A stretch of DNA of 64,000 bases from Pyrenula massariospora (Eukaryota > Ascomycota > Eurotiomycetes > Pyrenulales > Pyrenulaceae). Made by a program: the position numbers and the translations under genes. This document shows positions 24,194 through 34,529 of the stretch, piece after piece (within the stretch, counting starts at the first letter, position 1; each line of letters starts with the position of its first letter). Location: contig JAGFMI010000011.1 in NCBI GenBank assembly GCA_021030905.1, forward strand, positions 1,116,001 through 1,180,000, given 5' to 3'. The notes under the pieces are model-generated. The model saw only the letters and a program-made list of their open reading frames with translations. It had not been told where the DNA came from and did no database searches.

Positions 24194-24623
24194 GCGTGTA
24201 TCTTCAGTATTCATGACGCTAGTTCAACTAGCTCCCAGATGTTTTCCTACAGTGGCGTTCGGCTTTTGCTTAGGAAGCGTTTCTTGAACGAACACGCGAG
24301 CGGACTTTGGCAGCAACATGTCGGGATGTATTTCTTTTGCATACCCATACTTTTGTATTGAACTGACATTGGCGAAATGTTTTTGAGCCTTGGAAAATGA
24401 GCAATACAATTGGTTCCAACGGTGCAATCTATGGAGGGTGTGCCTCAGAGTATATATGAGCGACGTTTACATTACACGATCATAAAGTGTAGTTTCTTCA
24501 AATGGATGCCCACCGACCACCGGCCCTACCTTATCTTGCAAAAGCTTTTGTTACACTAATCTTACCCCAATCATTTCATCTCGCCTACGCCACTTTCTAT
24601 CTTCCTTCATCCCCGCTCCCTCC
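24194..24623. other. Tail-to-tail intergenic region
   Basis: Spacer between the stop codons of chitin synthase (+) and the next gene (-). Frames here are short or are shadows of the C/T-rich strand opposite the minus-strand gene. Confidence 0.5.
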
Positions 24624-26468
24624 CTATTCCTTAGCCCCTCTCTCCCCCTTCCTCTTCAGCAACACCTCCCTCCCCCTCCTCACCTCCTCCCCCTCCCACT
24701 CCACCCCCCTCCTCGCCTGCTCCGTCAACCACCACAACTCATCACCCTGGACCTTGAACCCCCTCTTCTCCGCCAACCCCAGCGCCTCCCCTTCCCCCTC
24801 CCCACCACCAGGGCCGAAAGTATACCCCAAATACCCCCCACAAAGCCTCTCCAGCCGGCCCCGCAACTCCTCCCCCCACCCACAACTCACGCTCCGCATG
24901 ACGACCTGGTGGAACGCCCTCACCGCCTCCCGTCCTGTGGGGGAGGTGCGCGTGTACGGCGTGTAGGCGAGCGGCAGGCCGGTGGCGCGCAGATCCACCA
25001 CACCCGCACCCGGGGTGGTGACAGTCCAGGTGTGCTCAAGGAAGAGCGCGGCGAGGCGGGGGCGCGGGAGGGCCGCGTAGGAGGGGCCTAGGGTGCCGGC
25101 GAGGACGGATGTGCACCACTGCGGCGCCGCGGGTGGTTGCGGGTGGTGGTGGGAGTGGTTGAGGAGGGGGGCGTTGGGGAGGGCGAGCGCGGTGCCGGAG
25201 CGGAGACGGCCTTCGGGTGGGGTGTTTGGATGTGCATCTGGAGGGATGGGTAGGGGTTTGAAACCGGCGTCTTCGGCGTTGAGGCGGTCGAGCGTCGCGA
25301 CGTCGCTTGTTCTTTCTGCCTGCCGTCGGAGGGCGTTGCGCTCTTTGGTCCTGCGGGCGGCGGCTTGGGCGGAGAGTTGGCCTTCGAAGGGGAGGAGGTT
25401 GATGGGGATCAGTTGGGTGCCGAAGGCGAAGTGTTGGAATAGGGCGGTGGTGTGGAAGGGGGTGAGTTGGGAGGGGCGGAAGCCGGCGGCGAGGAAGGCG
25501 GCGTGGAGGGTGGTCTGGAGGAGGGTGAGGGCAAGGTGGACGTGGTGAGTTTGGGTGGGATTTGAGGGGAAGGTTATGACAGGCTCGCCTGAGGGGCTAC
25601 TGGTGGATGGAGAGGTTTGAGGATCTGTATTAGGAGTGCTACTGGTCGGAGATGGTGCATGATCGAGATCTGGTACTGCTTTGGAGGAATCAGAGTTGGT
25701 GATGGGAAGGTAGGCCGCGAACGCGTCGCTGGAGAGTTGAATTTGGTAGAGGATCTTTGGCGCAAATGAAAGGGGCCGGCTATCTCGTTTCCATTTCTTT
25801 GATGCGGATGAGGATGGTGTTGAAGATGCCAGTGGCGTGGTACGTGTGGCTGAAGGAGAAGAATGAGAAGAGTCTGGTTGCTCGACATCGAAAACAGTAG
25901 GATCCGTGATACACTCGCCCAACGTTTCCGTGTTTGGGCGAAATGAAATTGCTAGCTGCATATCGACTAGTGAGTTGAGAAATCTGTGAGTTCTGTCTCT
26001 AAGATCTGCAGTCACAGGAAATGGTGGGAGTGGATACTCAAATTCTGAAAGCTGTTTCCTAGTCTCGGCTTCATCGCGGGCTTTCACTATAGCCGCCCAC
26101 AACGAGACATGACGGTCACAGGAAAGAAAGCGGGATGCGAGACGGAGAGCTGGATTAAGCCGATCATACGCCTGATCTGAGAAAGGATAATTGGAAAGGA
26201 ACTGCCCTGGTACTGGATGACGGGCAAGTGTGGGGGTACGAGAGTTGACGAGCTTGTCAAAGTCACAGGCGGTGCGGAACTTGCTAATGTCGAAGAGTGG
26301 ATGGATACTGTTTTGGAGGGTGCACTTGAGAGGCTCGTCATTGTCGAGGACTCTGGCCCCTTCAAGGACACTGCGGTCAAAGGCAATTGGTGCGTCAGGA
26401 ACCTTGTCATCAGAGCCGAATATCGACGCTGGTTCCGGCACAAGAGGGTTCCCTTGTTTCAATGCCAT
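24624..26468 (-). CDS. Unrecognised fungal protein, 614 aa
   Basis: The single open frame extends upstream to 26549, but the start MALKQGNPLVPEPASIFGSD at 26468 begins the protein-like part. Three regions are seen. An N-terminal folded-looking segment (to about residue 190) contains DYxDxLN-type helices (YPFSDQAYDRLNPALRLASRF). A Ser/Thr/Pro-rich linker runs from about 190 to 320. A C-terminal folded region holds HLALTLLQTTLHAAFLAAGF, FQHFAFGTQLIPINLLPFEG, a charged helix (AAARRTKERNALRRQAERTS) and a Trp-rich end. The 3' half is very GC-rich in third positions (CTC, GCC, CGC) compared with the 5' half. No domain is recognised. The uninterrupted length and codon bias make a real gene very likely. 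Confidence 0.7.
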   Translation of the reverse strand: MALKQGNPLVPEPASIFGSDDKVPDAPIAFDRSVLEGARVLDNDEPLKCTLQNSIHPLFDISKFRTACDFDKLVNSRTPTLARHPVPGQFLSNYPFSDQAYDRLNPALRLASRFLSCDRHVSLWAAIVKARDEAETRKQLSEFEYPLPPFPVTADLRDRTHRFLNSLVDMQLAISFRPNTETLGECITDPTVFDVEQPDSSHSSPSATRTTPLASSTPSSSASKKWKRDSRPLSFAPKILYQIQLSSDAFAAYLPITNSDSSKAVPDLDHAPSPTSSTPNTDPQTSPSTSSPSGEPVITFPSNPTQTHHVHLALTLLQTTLHAAFLAAGFRPSQLTPFHTTALFQHFAFGTQLIPINLLPFEGQLSAQAAARRTKERNALRRQAERTSDVATLDRLNAEDAGFKPLPIPPDAHPNTPPEGRLRSGTALALPNAPLLNHSHHHPQPPAAPQWCTSVLAGTLGPSYAALPRPRLAALFLEHTWTVTTPGAGVVDLRATGLPLAYTPYTRTSPTGREAVRAFHQVVMRSVSCGWGEELRGRLERLCGGYLGYTFGPGGGEGEGEALGLAEKRGFKVQGDELWWLTEQARRGVEWEGEEVRRGREVLLKRKGERGAKE

Positions 26469-27097
26469 TCTGCAGGTGAGTGCGTGGAAGGTGAGCAACT
26501 TGATGCAAGAGAAACCTCTGATCTCCACCTTGCACGGAAGAAGATGCAAGACACGGACAAAGGAATCTCATCTTTATTACAATTCAACAAAACCCTTGGT
26601 AATAGCAAGGCGGGATACGCAGCATACTAGACAAAGAGATTTAAGAGATCAGGAGGGAGCTCGCGCATGGAGTAGAAGGGAATTTTTTCGAACATATGAA
26701 GAAAGTAATATTCTGATCGATGTAGAATCAATATCATTCTAAGCTCTCAATGTTGAAGTGGGAAGGGCGGACTTCCTTTCCAGTGGCATAAACAAGTCGC
26801 ATCTGAGAGCAGATCGTGCTCCATGCAGCCTTTTGACACCAGCATTTGTTGTGACGTCCGTAGTAACTTTCCGCCGAGGTGCCTAATGTGGCTGAATACT
26901 GCGTAGTAGCGAGACTGAGCCCAACCTTGGCCATCACTCTTTGGCTGCACATCGTTGCCGTCGCCCAAATCAGGTCGAGGGTGATTGGGCAGATCTGGAA
27001 ATTTACCCGACACAGTACATGGCCTGCTAAATTTGGTTGGCGGCTAGATCAGTCCGCGCATTATTTTGTTAGAGATATTCGGATGCGTCCCTGGAGC
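26469..27097. other. Gap with a possible small minus-strand exon
   Basis: On the - strand, 26738-27013 has two overlapping phases that both look partly coding: one with DLPNHPRPDLGDGNDVQPKS, the other with SYYGRHNKCWCQKAAWST and a stop at about 26738. A spliced small gene is possible but no convincing intron was found, so none is called. Confidence 0.3.
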
Positions 27098-27668
27098 TCA
27101 CGAATTGATATTCGCAGACTTTCCCTCCAAATGCTTCAGAAATCCCTCCGAAAAGCGGACCGCTTGCTCGTAGACTTCATCGAATCCTGAATCTTCCCCA
27201 TAATATGGATCAATGACTTGTTCATTTTTTGACCTCCCGCCATACTTCCCAAACATTTCTACTGTGGCCTTGCTCTTCTTTGCACCTCCTTTAGCGTTAT
27301 CAATCCGTTGCTGCGTTCTCAGCAGATCCCGTAAGTTGTATGAGTCCATGGCAAAAATGTAGTCAAATGTGTGGAAGTCTTCTGCAGTAATTTTGCGGGC
27401 TCCATGGTCGTAGTCGGTAATTTTATTTTTCTTGAGCGTAGCCATCGTCCGGTAGTCGGGAGGCTCTAAAGTATGATAGGCGCCGGTCCCTGCAGAGTCG
27501 ATCTCGGAGATGTATGGGGAAGATTTGGAGAGTGAGCGGAAGACACCTTCTGCCATGGGAGAACGGCCTAGAAGTGGTCAGCCTCGATGATTTCCACGCT
27601 CGCGAGGTTGGAGCCATACATATGTTTCCCAGGCAGACAAATAATACGGAGACCTTCGGCTTCTCCAT
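27098..27668 (-). CDS. Low-molecular-weight protein tyrosine phosphatase
   Basis: Two exons (27620..27668, 27098..27567; 52-nt intron GTATGG...CTAG) give 172 aa. The intron interrupts the catalytic loop. Splicing joins VLFVCLGNI-C to RSPMAEGVF, giving the P-loop C12-LGNIC-R18-S and then PMAE, the LMW-PTP signature. The general-acid loop DPYYG is present near residue 140. It dephosphorylates phosphotyrosine proteins and small aryl phosphates in the cytosol (homologues: yeast Ltp1, fission yeast Stp1). An in-frame ATG at 27761 would add 31 residues; the ATG at 27668 (MEKPKVSVLFVC) fits the family length and was chosen. Confidence 0.93.
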
Positions 27669-28802
27669 CTTCGGTCGCGCTGGAGCAGATTTGTGTTTTC
27701 CTTTCAAGGATGGAAGACGGTGGAGCGGGTTGAAGATGGCCAGTCCGCCTTGTCTTGGCATGTTCCCTGGAAATCACCTCGCTCTATTGGCTGATGATGG
27801 GACGTAGTCTGATGTACCCACCATCGAAATAGTTTAAACTTAAGTGTAAAGCTACACAATATTCCGAGACTGTCTAGTGAATGCGGTATCCATTCACACT
27901 CTCCCTGTATGTGAGCGGTGAGGCAGTCATGCAAGAAACAAGGCCCACAGACGTCCGACCTTATCCGGCCCACAAGTCTTGGTCACTGCCTATATTCACT
28001 GCTCGGTGCGTGAATCGCTTCCCCGAGCACCTCCGTCTCATCCTTCCGCAATTGAGAATCTTGACGTACAAATAGTTGATCAAGCCAAAATTCGCACGAG
28101 ACGGTCTTAAGAGTCGGATGGGGCAATTGAGACTGCCAATGCTGTGTGGATGGAAGGGTACCAGGGACTCCTCGCCCGATTTAGGACGAGAGTCTCCGCC
28201 AGTTCTGCAGAGCAATTCGTAGTAGAACGAGCCACGATCTTAACGCAGAATGTTCGTCCGTTGGAAAGGACCAAATTTCTGGAACAGCGTAGCTACAGAG
28301 GGGTCGAAATACAAGCCACAAAAGCAGATGCACTGCCCCAAAAGGGACAACGCAGCCTGCACCCTGGACCCTGACAGTCGGATTTAGTCTATTGCCGTCA
28401 TCGTACAGACGATGAATTCCCCCGATTCTCTTGGATTTTAGCCCTCCTTCAACACCAGCTTCCTGGGAGAGCAAGAACTTGATCTACTTCCTGAAATTCG
28501 GAGACTCTGTCTATCCGACTCTCGTAACTTTAGAAAATGACCGCGCCTATTGCTAACGCGTATGCTTTCCAGAAGATGGACAGATTGATATATTTAAGCC
28601 ATGATTCATCGTGGATTGTTGAACTGGAGAACAGAAACTCGAGCCAATTGACAAAGATTCATTTGTATAAAAGTCAAGAACCAGATAACGAACACACAAG
28701 AAATTCGACACTGCCTCTGCAAGAACCCTCACCACGCCGTCGACCGCTGAGATAGACTCCATCACAATTGAGACAACAGAAATTCATCAGGAGACCGACA
28801 TC
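27669..28802. other. Divergent intergenic region, no gene seen
   Basis: About 1.1 kb between the phosphatase (-) and the dehydrogenase (+). Frames on both strands (e.g. 28181-28474) are short and lack motifs. It probably holds promoters for both genes. Confidence 0.5.
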
Positions 28803-29905
28803 ATGGTATCTTACACCAGAACTGCCCTCGTTACTGGCGGAACTCTGGGATTGGGCTATGAATGCGCGTTGGCTCTTGCTCGTGCGCATCCAGACTACCA
28901 AATTCTCATTGCTTCTCGCAAGGACGCCAACTCAGCTGCAGCAACCATCAACAAAGCTACCGGTCAAGAAAATGTCAAGTATCTTGCTTTGGACCTTGCT
29001 AACACCGCCAATGTCCGCGCATTTGCCAAGAGCTACGCCGAAGCACAGTACCCGCCTCTCCAGATGTTACTCCTCAACGCCGGTCTTCAATTTCCAGGAG
29101 AGGTCTCGTACACTGAAGAAGGCATTGAAAAGACCTTTGCGATCAATCATGTCGGCCACGCTTTGCTCTTCCATCTCCTCCGACCCTTCCTCACCTCTGA
29201 TGCGCGGATCATTGTGACAAGCAGCGGAACCCACGACCCGGCTCAAAAGAGTGGCTTGCCAGATGCTATCTACAATAACGCCGAAGAACTCGCACACCCG
29301 ACCGCGGAAACGGCCAAGTACGCCGGCCGCCAGAGATATTCCACAAGCAAGGTAAGCTCTTCCAACTTCTAGGCGGGATATCAGAATTCGTGGCGCATCT
29401 GATTATCAGCTGGGCGGGCGCGAAAGCTGACGCTCGGATGGGCCACGACCTCTGATATCCAGCCTTGATTTTTCAATCATAGTAAGCTAATCCTTTGAAG
29501 CTTTGCAACATCTTATGGACATATGCACTTAGTCGTCGCCTTGAAGGAACAGGCATCACAGTCCACGCATACGATCCGGGCTTGATGCCAGGAACTGGCC
29601 TTGCACGTGACGCCAGCCCAGTCTTGAAGTTCCTCTGGCACCGTGTCCTCCCTCATGCCGTACCATTGTTCAGGCTCTTCAGGCTTCCCGTGTACACTGC
29701 AGCTGAATCGGGGAAGGGTTTAGCTTTCCATGCCACCGATGAAACGATTCAGGGGTCACAGCCCCGATACTGGCAGGTTCGCAAGCAGATGGATAGCAGC
29801 AAGGACAGCTATGTGAAGGAGAAACAGGAAGATTTGTGGCAGTGGACCGTGGATACCGTTTCAAAGGATGATGCAGAGAAGGAGCGGTTCATTAAGGCCC
29901 AATAG
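28803..29905 (+). CDS. Short-chain dehydrogenase/reductase
   Basis: Two exons (28803..29351, 29501..29905) give 317 aa. Classical SDR features are present: the cofactor motif TGGTLGLGYE near residue 11, NAG in LLLNAGLQFPG, the strand IIVTSSGTHD and the catalytic Y-x3-K in YSTSK, whose Lys183 is the last residue before the intron. The second exon continues LCNILWTYALSRRLEGTGIT and HAYDPGLMPGTGLARD, the usual post-catalytic region. It should be an NAD(P)(H)-dependent oxidoreductase of the retinol-dehydrogenase/protochlorophyllide-reductase-like group; the substrate is unknown. The 149-nt intron is swollen by a 93-bp inverted-repeat element. Without it the intron would be 56 nt, the local norm. 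The 3' end is only 11 bp from the PIG-P stop on the other strand. Confidence 0.9.
29372..29464. mobile_element. MITE-like terminal-inverted-repeat element, copy 2 (intronic)
   Basis: A 93-bp unit inside the dehydrogenase intron. The left end begins GGCGGGATATCAGAATTCG and the right end, reverse-complemented, begins GGCTGGATATCAGAGGTCG: 22-bp inverted repeats with three mismatches. It shares the block CGTGGCGCATCTGATT with copy 1 at 11297. The donor (GTAAGC) and the acceptor side of the host intron lie outside the element, so splicing is probably kept. No target-site duplication is evident and there is no coding capacity. Confidence 0.65.
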
Positions 29906-29916
29906 GACAATGTCGG

Positions 29917-31170
29917 TCATCCGTTTGGAGATTTCTTGTTTCTTTCAAATTCAGCATCGTCGCGTCCGTCTCCATAGAGTACTTCACAAACTCCGCCAAT
30001 TGGAATATCCATAACAGCGTCCGTTCCTACGCTCCAAACATTCTTCCACTTTAGCCCAGGTGGCAATGTACCACTGACAGTCATGCTTTTCTTGCCTTGA
30101 CCGCTGCTTTGGTTGCCTCCATTCTTGGCCCAAGTAGCACTGCCTCCTTTCCTTATCCGGCCCTTCCCGTCGAGGATAGCGATATTTGCTGCCTCATCCA
30201 CGATACACTCGACGCTTCCGAGCGGCTTGGTAAGGTACTCGACGTTGTATGATAGAAGAGCCACGTAGATGTAGATGACCAGCATAACGATGAATGCTGG
30301 GATCGCCAGTGACCACCAACGATCAGGGTAGTACCATACACCTAATTGGTGGAGAAAAGGAGAAGGTAAGTATGACCAGAGAATGTAGAGCAGGAAGGCA
30401 AAGCTGCTGCCGAGATAGACGCCAAAGCCATAATATTCATAAGTTGGCACTTTTGGGCTGGCGCGTGGAACCGCTTTAGCTCGACGCGCGCTCTTTGCGA
30501 CGGCTGATTCGGTGTCATTTGGGGTTTCAACATCGCTGGAGTCAGGTGTAGTGGGACGTGAGGTGGTAGCGCTGAATGGAGGTCGAAGGAGGGATGTGAG
30601 ACTCGGAGAAGGCGGTAGGGGCGTAGGGGGCCGATTGTAGAAAGGAGGAGCAAAGAGCTGTCCGGGATGCGAGGCGGAGCTGTGGAGCGAAGAGAATGAG
30701 GGGTGAGATGTTAGTGGTCGAGTCGGAGGAGACGTAGAGAGGTACGAGCTGCGTGAAGGGAAGAGCGCTAGTGGGAAGGTATCTTCGTCCTGATCGTCGT
30801 CCGAGGCCGGCGAAACCTGATTGACCTCGTCGTCAGGATTTGGATACGTTCCGATTGTTTCGAAGTCGGACGCAGTAGACGGTGAAGGAGGCGAGGCTCC
30901 CGACAACGAAGACTGGACTTGAAGGTCTTGTTCATCTTCTACACTGATATCTTCAGCCTCCTCGTCATTCGCTGTCGCATCTTCTCCCTTGATAGTTCCG
31001 TACCCAGGTCTACCTCTGCTTCTAGGAACGGGAATAGGGCCTGTTGGCGTTTGCTGGTCGGAGAGGTAGGCAGATGGAGATGGTAGGTCCAGGAGCGGCG
31101 ATTGAGGTAATGGAGATAGGGTCCCTGAGAGCTTCCGTCTCTCTACTTCCCCTCTGCTCTGAGGTGGCAT
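29917..31170 (-). CDS. PIG-P subunit of GPI-GlcNAc transferase
   Basis: Single exon, 417 aa. From residue 244 the sequence YEYYGFGVYLGSSFAFLLYI, then LGVWYYPDRWWSLAIPAF and a second hydrophobic segment, is the PIG-P domain: two transmembrane helices at about 247-268 and 286-310. PIG-P (yeast Gpi19) belongs to the ER complex that adds GlcNAc to phosphatidylinositol in the first step of GPI-anchor synthesis. The N-terminal 240 residues are a disordered Ser/Pro/Asp/Glu-rich extension absent from the roughly 150-residue animal and yeast proteins. A hydrophilic tail of about 105 residues follows the second helix. The gene is divergent with acetyl-CoA hydrolase, with 256 bp between start codons. 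Confidence 0.9.
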   Translation of the reverse strand: MPPQSRGEVERRKLSGTLSPLPQSPLLDLPSPSAYLSDQQTPTGPIPVPRSRGRPGYGTIKGEDATANDEEAEDISVEDEQDLQVQSSLSGASPPSPSTASDFETIGTYPNPDDEVNQVSPASDDDQDEDTFPLALFPSRSSYLSTSPPTRPLTSHPSFSSLHSSASHPGQLFAPPFYNRPPTPLPPSPSLTSLLRPPFSATTSRPTTPDSSDVETPNDTESAVAKSARRAKAVPRASPKVPTYEYYGFGVYLGSSFAFLLYILWSYLPSPFLHQLGVWYYPDRWWSLAIPAFIVMLVIYIYVALLSYNVEYLTKPLGSVECIVDEAANIAILDGKGRIRKGGSATWAKNGGNQSSGQGKKSMTVSGTLPPGLKWKNVWSVGTDAVMDIPIGGVCEVLYGDGRDDAEFERNKKSPNG

Positions 31171-31426
31171 GGCCGGTGTAGGTTAGAAGCTTAAGTGTTT
31201 TGAGGTCTTGGTTATTTGAACCTCGTGTTGACCCCGCCGAGAGATCACCGATTTTAATGCCGCCGCTCGTCCAGGACCCACGTCACACCACAAGGAGCTT
31301 CCCCAGCACTCCACACGAGCTTCAAGATGGAGGGTTCGGATCCTTTTCGGCTGGAGGCCAGCCTGATTGAACACATAAGTAGGTTGGCTACGACTTTGGT
31401 TATGCCCGTAGTCTCGGTGGACGACC
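31171..31426. promoter_or_regulatory. Probable bidirectional promoter (PIG-P / acetyl-CoA hydrolase)
   Basis: Only 256 bp separate the ATG of PIG-P (-) and the ATG of acetyl-CoA hydrolase (+), so both promoters and both leaders must fit here. No TATA box is evident. No specific regulator site is claimed. Confidence 0.5.
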
Positions 31427-33148
31427 ATGGCGGCGTCTGCTCTCCTCAGAAGCCGTGTTCGGCGTCCTTCTTATCTCAACAAGCTTGCTAATGCAGAGGA
31501 CCTAATTGATCTTTTCCCACATAATTCCTACATTGGATGGTCCGGTTTTACCGGTGTTGGTTACCCAAAGTGAGTCCTCGCGTCAGTGGAGCTGATCTCC
31601 TACTCACAAAGAAATAGAAAAGTACCGACCGCTCTTGCCAATCATGTCGAGAAGAACAACCTTCAGGGCAAGCTTAAGTACAATCTCTTCGTCGGAGCAT
31701 CCTCCGGTGCTGAGACAGAGAACCGATGGGCGAGGTTAAACATGATCGAAAGGAGGAGCCCCCACCAAGTTGGAAAAGAGATAGCTAAAGGCATCAACAA
31801 TGGCAATATTAAGTTTTTCGACAAGCATCTAAGCATGTTCCCCGTGGACTTGATGTATGGTTACTACACGATGCACAAGGAGCACAGGAAGTTGGACTAC
31901 GCCATCATAGAAGCGTCTGCTATCACTGAGGACGGAGGTATCATACCCGGGGCGTCGGTGGGTGCTAGCCCTGAGATTGTCCAAATGGCAGACAAGGTAC
32001 TCTATGCGCTTTGACACGGATGATTAGGATTGATCATATTGCAGATCATTATCGAGGTCAACACTGCCGCACCGTCCTTCGAAGGACTTCACGACATCAC
32101 GATGACTGATCTACCACCTCGTCGGAAGCCTTACCTCATAATGGCTCCGGAGGACCGAATTGGCACGGCACATATTCCTGTCGATCCTGAGAGGGTTGTC
32201 GCGGTTGTTGAATCCGATTACCCTGACCAGACGAGCGAGAATGCACCTGAGGACGACACTTCGCGTGCGATTGCCGCAAATCTTATTGAATTCTTGAAGC
32301 ACGAAGTCAAACATGGTAGGCTGCCGGAGAATCTTTTACCTATACAGTCGGGGATCGGAAATATCGCAAATGCTGTCGTAGGCGGCTTAGCTGTAGGTTC
32401 ACAATCGGTTTAATCCATTGGCACAACTAACATATCATAGTCCGGAGGCGCAAATTTCAAAAACCTCAAAGTCTGGACCGAAGTGCTCCAAGATAGCTTT
32501 TTGGACCTGTTCGATAGCGGCAACCTTGATTTCGCAACTGCGACATCCATTCGCTTCTCGCCCGGTGGCTTCAAGCGATTTTACGAGGGTTGGCAAGCCT
32601 ACGCTCCCAAGCTCCTGCTACGCGCCCAGCAGGTCTCCAACTCGCCGGAGATCATCCGCCGCTTAGGTGTCATTGGCATGAACACGCCCGTAGAAGTAGA
32701 CATCTACGCCCATGCGAACAGCACGTGCGTGATGGGCAGCAGGATGCTCAATGGCCTCGGCGGCAGTGCGGACTTCCTGCGGAGCAGCAAGTACAGCATC
32801 ATGCACACGCCGAGCACAAGGCCGTCGAAAACGGATCCAACGGGAGTCAGCTGTATCATTCCAATGTGTACGCATGTTGATCAGACGGAGCATGACCTTG
32901 ATGTTATTGTCACAGAACAGGGGCTGGCAGATGTTAGGGGATTGAGCCCGAAGGAGCGAGCAAGAGTTATCATAGACAAAGCGGCGCATCCAGACTACAA
33001 GCCCATTCTGACAGAATATTTAGACAAGGCAGAGTTCGAATGTCTGAGGAAAGGATGGGGTCATGAACCGCATTTACTCTGGAATGCATTTGATATGCAT
33101 AAAAACCTGAACGAGAAGGGGACAATGAAGTTGGATAAATGGAGCTGA
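31427..33148 (+). CDS. ach1: Acetyl-CoA hydrolase/CoA-transferase (Ach1 type)
   Basis: Four exons (31427..31569, 31618..31996, 32045..32392, 32441..33148) give 525 aa, matching the usual length of about 526. The protein follows the Ach1 pattern throughout: [74 protein letters not shown], the CoA-transferase-type [18 protein letters not shown], and [16 protein letters not shown]. It acts in mitochondria as an acetate/propionate-succinate CoA transferase and weak acetyl-CoA hydrolase, with a role in acetate use and detoxification. The Arg/Ser-rich start ([15 protein letters not shown]) fits a mitochondrial leader. All three introns are 44-48 nt with clean GT-AG ends. Confidence 0.95.
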
Positions 33149-33318
33149 TAGAAGATCCATTCTAGGATATACAAAACATCCAGTGATGCGAAATGACACT
33201 ATGGAAATCTGGTACCATGATAGGCATATCCCAAATCACCTGTGATACAAATGTCCTCGCCGGACCTTTCACAAATGAGAATGTTCATCTCCCTGCCCAA
33301 TCTTGTCCATTGTGACAG

Positions 33319-34008
33319 CTATCCGTCATCCTGCGTCACGGCTTTTGGCACCCCTGCTCTGACATGCCTCTCAAAGTCCATCACTTCACAGTCTGCACAC
33401 TGACCAAAGCGTTCCTTGAATTCAAATTCTAATCCCTGTCTCTGTTGGGTACAAGCCCCGATTTGCTGAAGAGCTAGCTTCTCCAAGTTCATAAATTCTG
33501 AGGGAGATAGGCCGCAGTGAAGAGCAGCACCCATCGACACTGTGTCAGGAGGCGGGAGAGGGAAAGGTAGACGTGCTTCTGATGTCTGCACATGGGAGCG
33601 GGCCGACGGGGTCGTCGTCATGCGTGGAGGTACCATAGGGTGTTGTGAGAGGTTGAATGAGCATGATAGGTCATGGAAATTGGACGACTGTCTTTCTTTA
33701 TCAGTTGCGCTAGGATCCTTAACCGCGGGGCCAGTGAAGCTTGTAGATTGTCTGGTCATTTGTTGAGGCTTCAAGTTCTGGCGTGATGGTCGATGGGAGG
33801 GTTTGGCATCCGAGAGAATACTTTCCGAGCCGCTCACATTCGAGAACATGTCGCCCTTGCTCTGTGGGTGTACCGAGTCCAACCTCTTTGACCGGGCTTG
33901 GTGAACTTGCAGTAGAAACGCGTGTAGCACTCTCGGGCAGGCTGTAGTCCACATTGCTGTGTGGTTGTCCGGACACTTTGTATACCGAACTCTGGTCGTG
34001 TGGCACAT
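33319..34008 (-). CDS. Small Cys-containing hypothetical protein
   Basis: Single open frame of 229 aa. It starts MCHTTRVRYTKCPDNHTAMW with TACPRVLHA next, a short Cys/His/Trp N-terminal motif of a kind common in small fungal proteins of unknown role. The middle is Ser/Thr/Pro-rich and disordered. The C-terminus has a helical stretch (FMNLEKLALQQIGACTQQRQ) and a CADCEVMDFERH segment. Overlapping frames on both strands exist, but none is as protein-like. Confidence is limited because an intron cannot be ruled out. Confidence 0.5.
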   Translation of the reverse strand: MCHTTRVRYTKCPDNHTAMWTTACPRVLHAFLLQVHQARSKRLDSVHPQSKGDMFSNVSGSESILSDAKPSHRPSRQNLKPQQMTRQSTSFTGPAVKDPSATDKERQSSNFHDLSCSFNLSQHPMVPPRMTTTPSARSHVQTSEARLPFPLPPPDTVSMGAALHCGLSPSEFMNLEKLALQQIGACTQQRQGLEFEFKERFGQCADCEVMDFERHVRAGVPKAVTQDDG

Positions 34009-34529
34009 CTCAAGAGCGGCAGTGCCTGGTGGAGAAGCTGTACGTCTTCAAAATACCAAATACCTATATTGAGCGCATCTACCCCAGCTCAGCGCAACAG
34101 ATCAATCGAAAAGGTACGCAAGACCCGGGCAACATGTGCTCTGTAAAAGGGAGAGGAAAACTTAGCTTGACAATTTCCTTGTACGCAGTGGGTCATGTCT
34201 TTGAGGCAATTTGGAAGAGACTCATTTTGAATATGTTTGTTGATGTCATATGATCGCAGCGAGCTTCACCAGGGAACATTCACTTATGTAAATAACGCTC
34301 GTGAATTTTCACAGTCCACGGTGAAGAACTGCCATGACTCCAAAGACGAGCATTGCCTAGGTTTCTCGCGCAAATTTTCAATCCCAACAGAATCTCAAAC
34401 AATGCATATGAGAGGGAGAGATCATATTCCGGTACTGATAAACACAAGACGAGGAATGGTACTCCCTCGTGTGCAGCTCTCTCGGCAGCGAGGATCTATG
34501 CCTTACAGATTTGCTCGACTGAATACAAG
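34009..34529. other. Intergenic, no gene seen
   Basis: Short overlapping frames only. It ends at an inverted-repeat element upstream of the alkyltransferase gene. Confidence 0.45.

Noticed and set aside
24502-24966. 154-aa + strand frame opposite the minus-strand gene
   Set aside because: Shadow of the GC-rich coding strand of the 24624-26468 gene.
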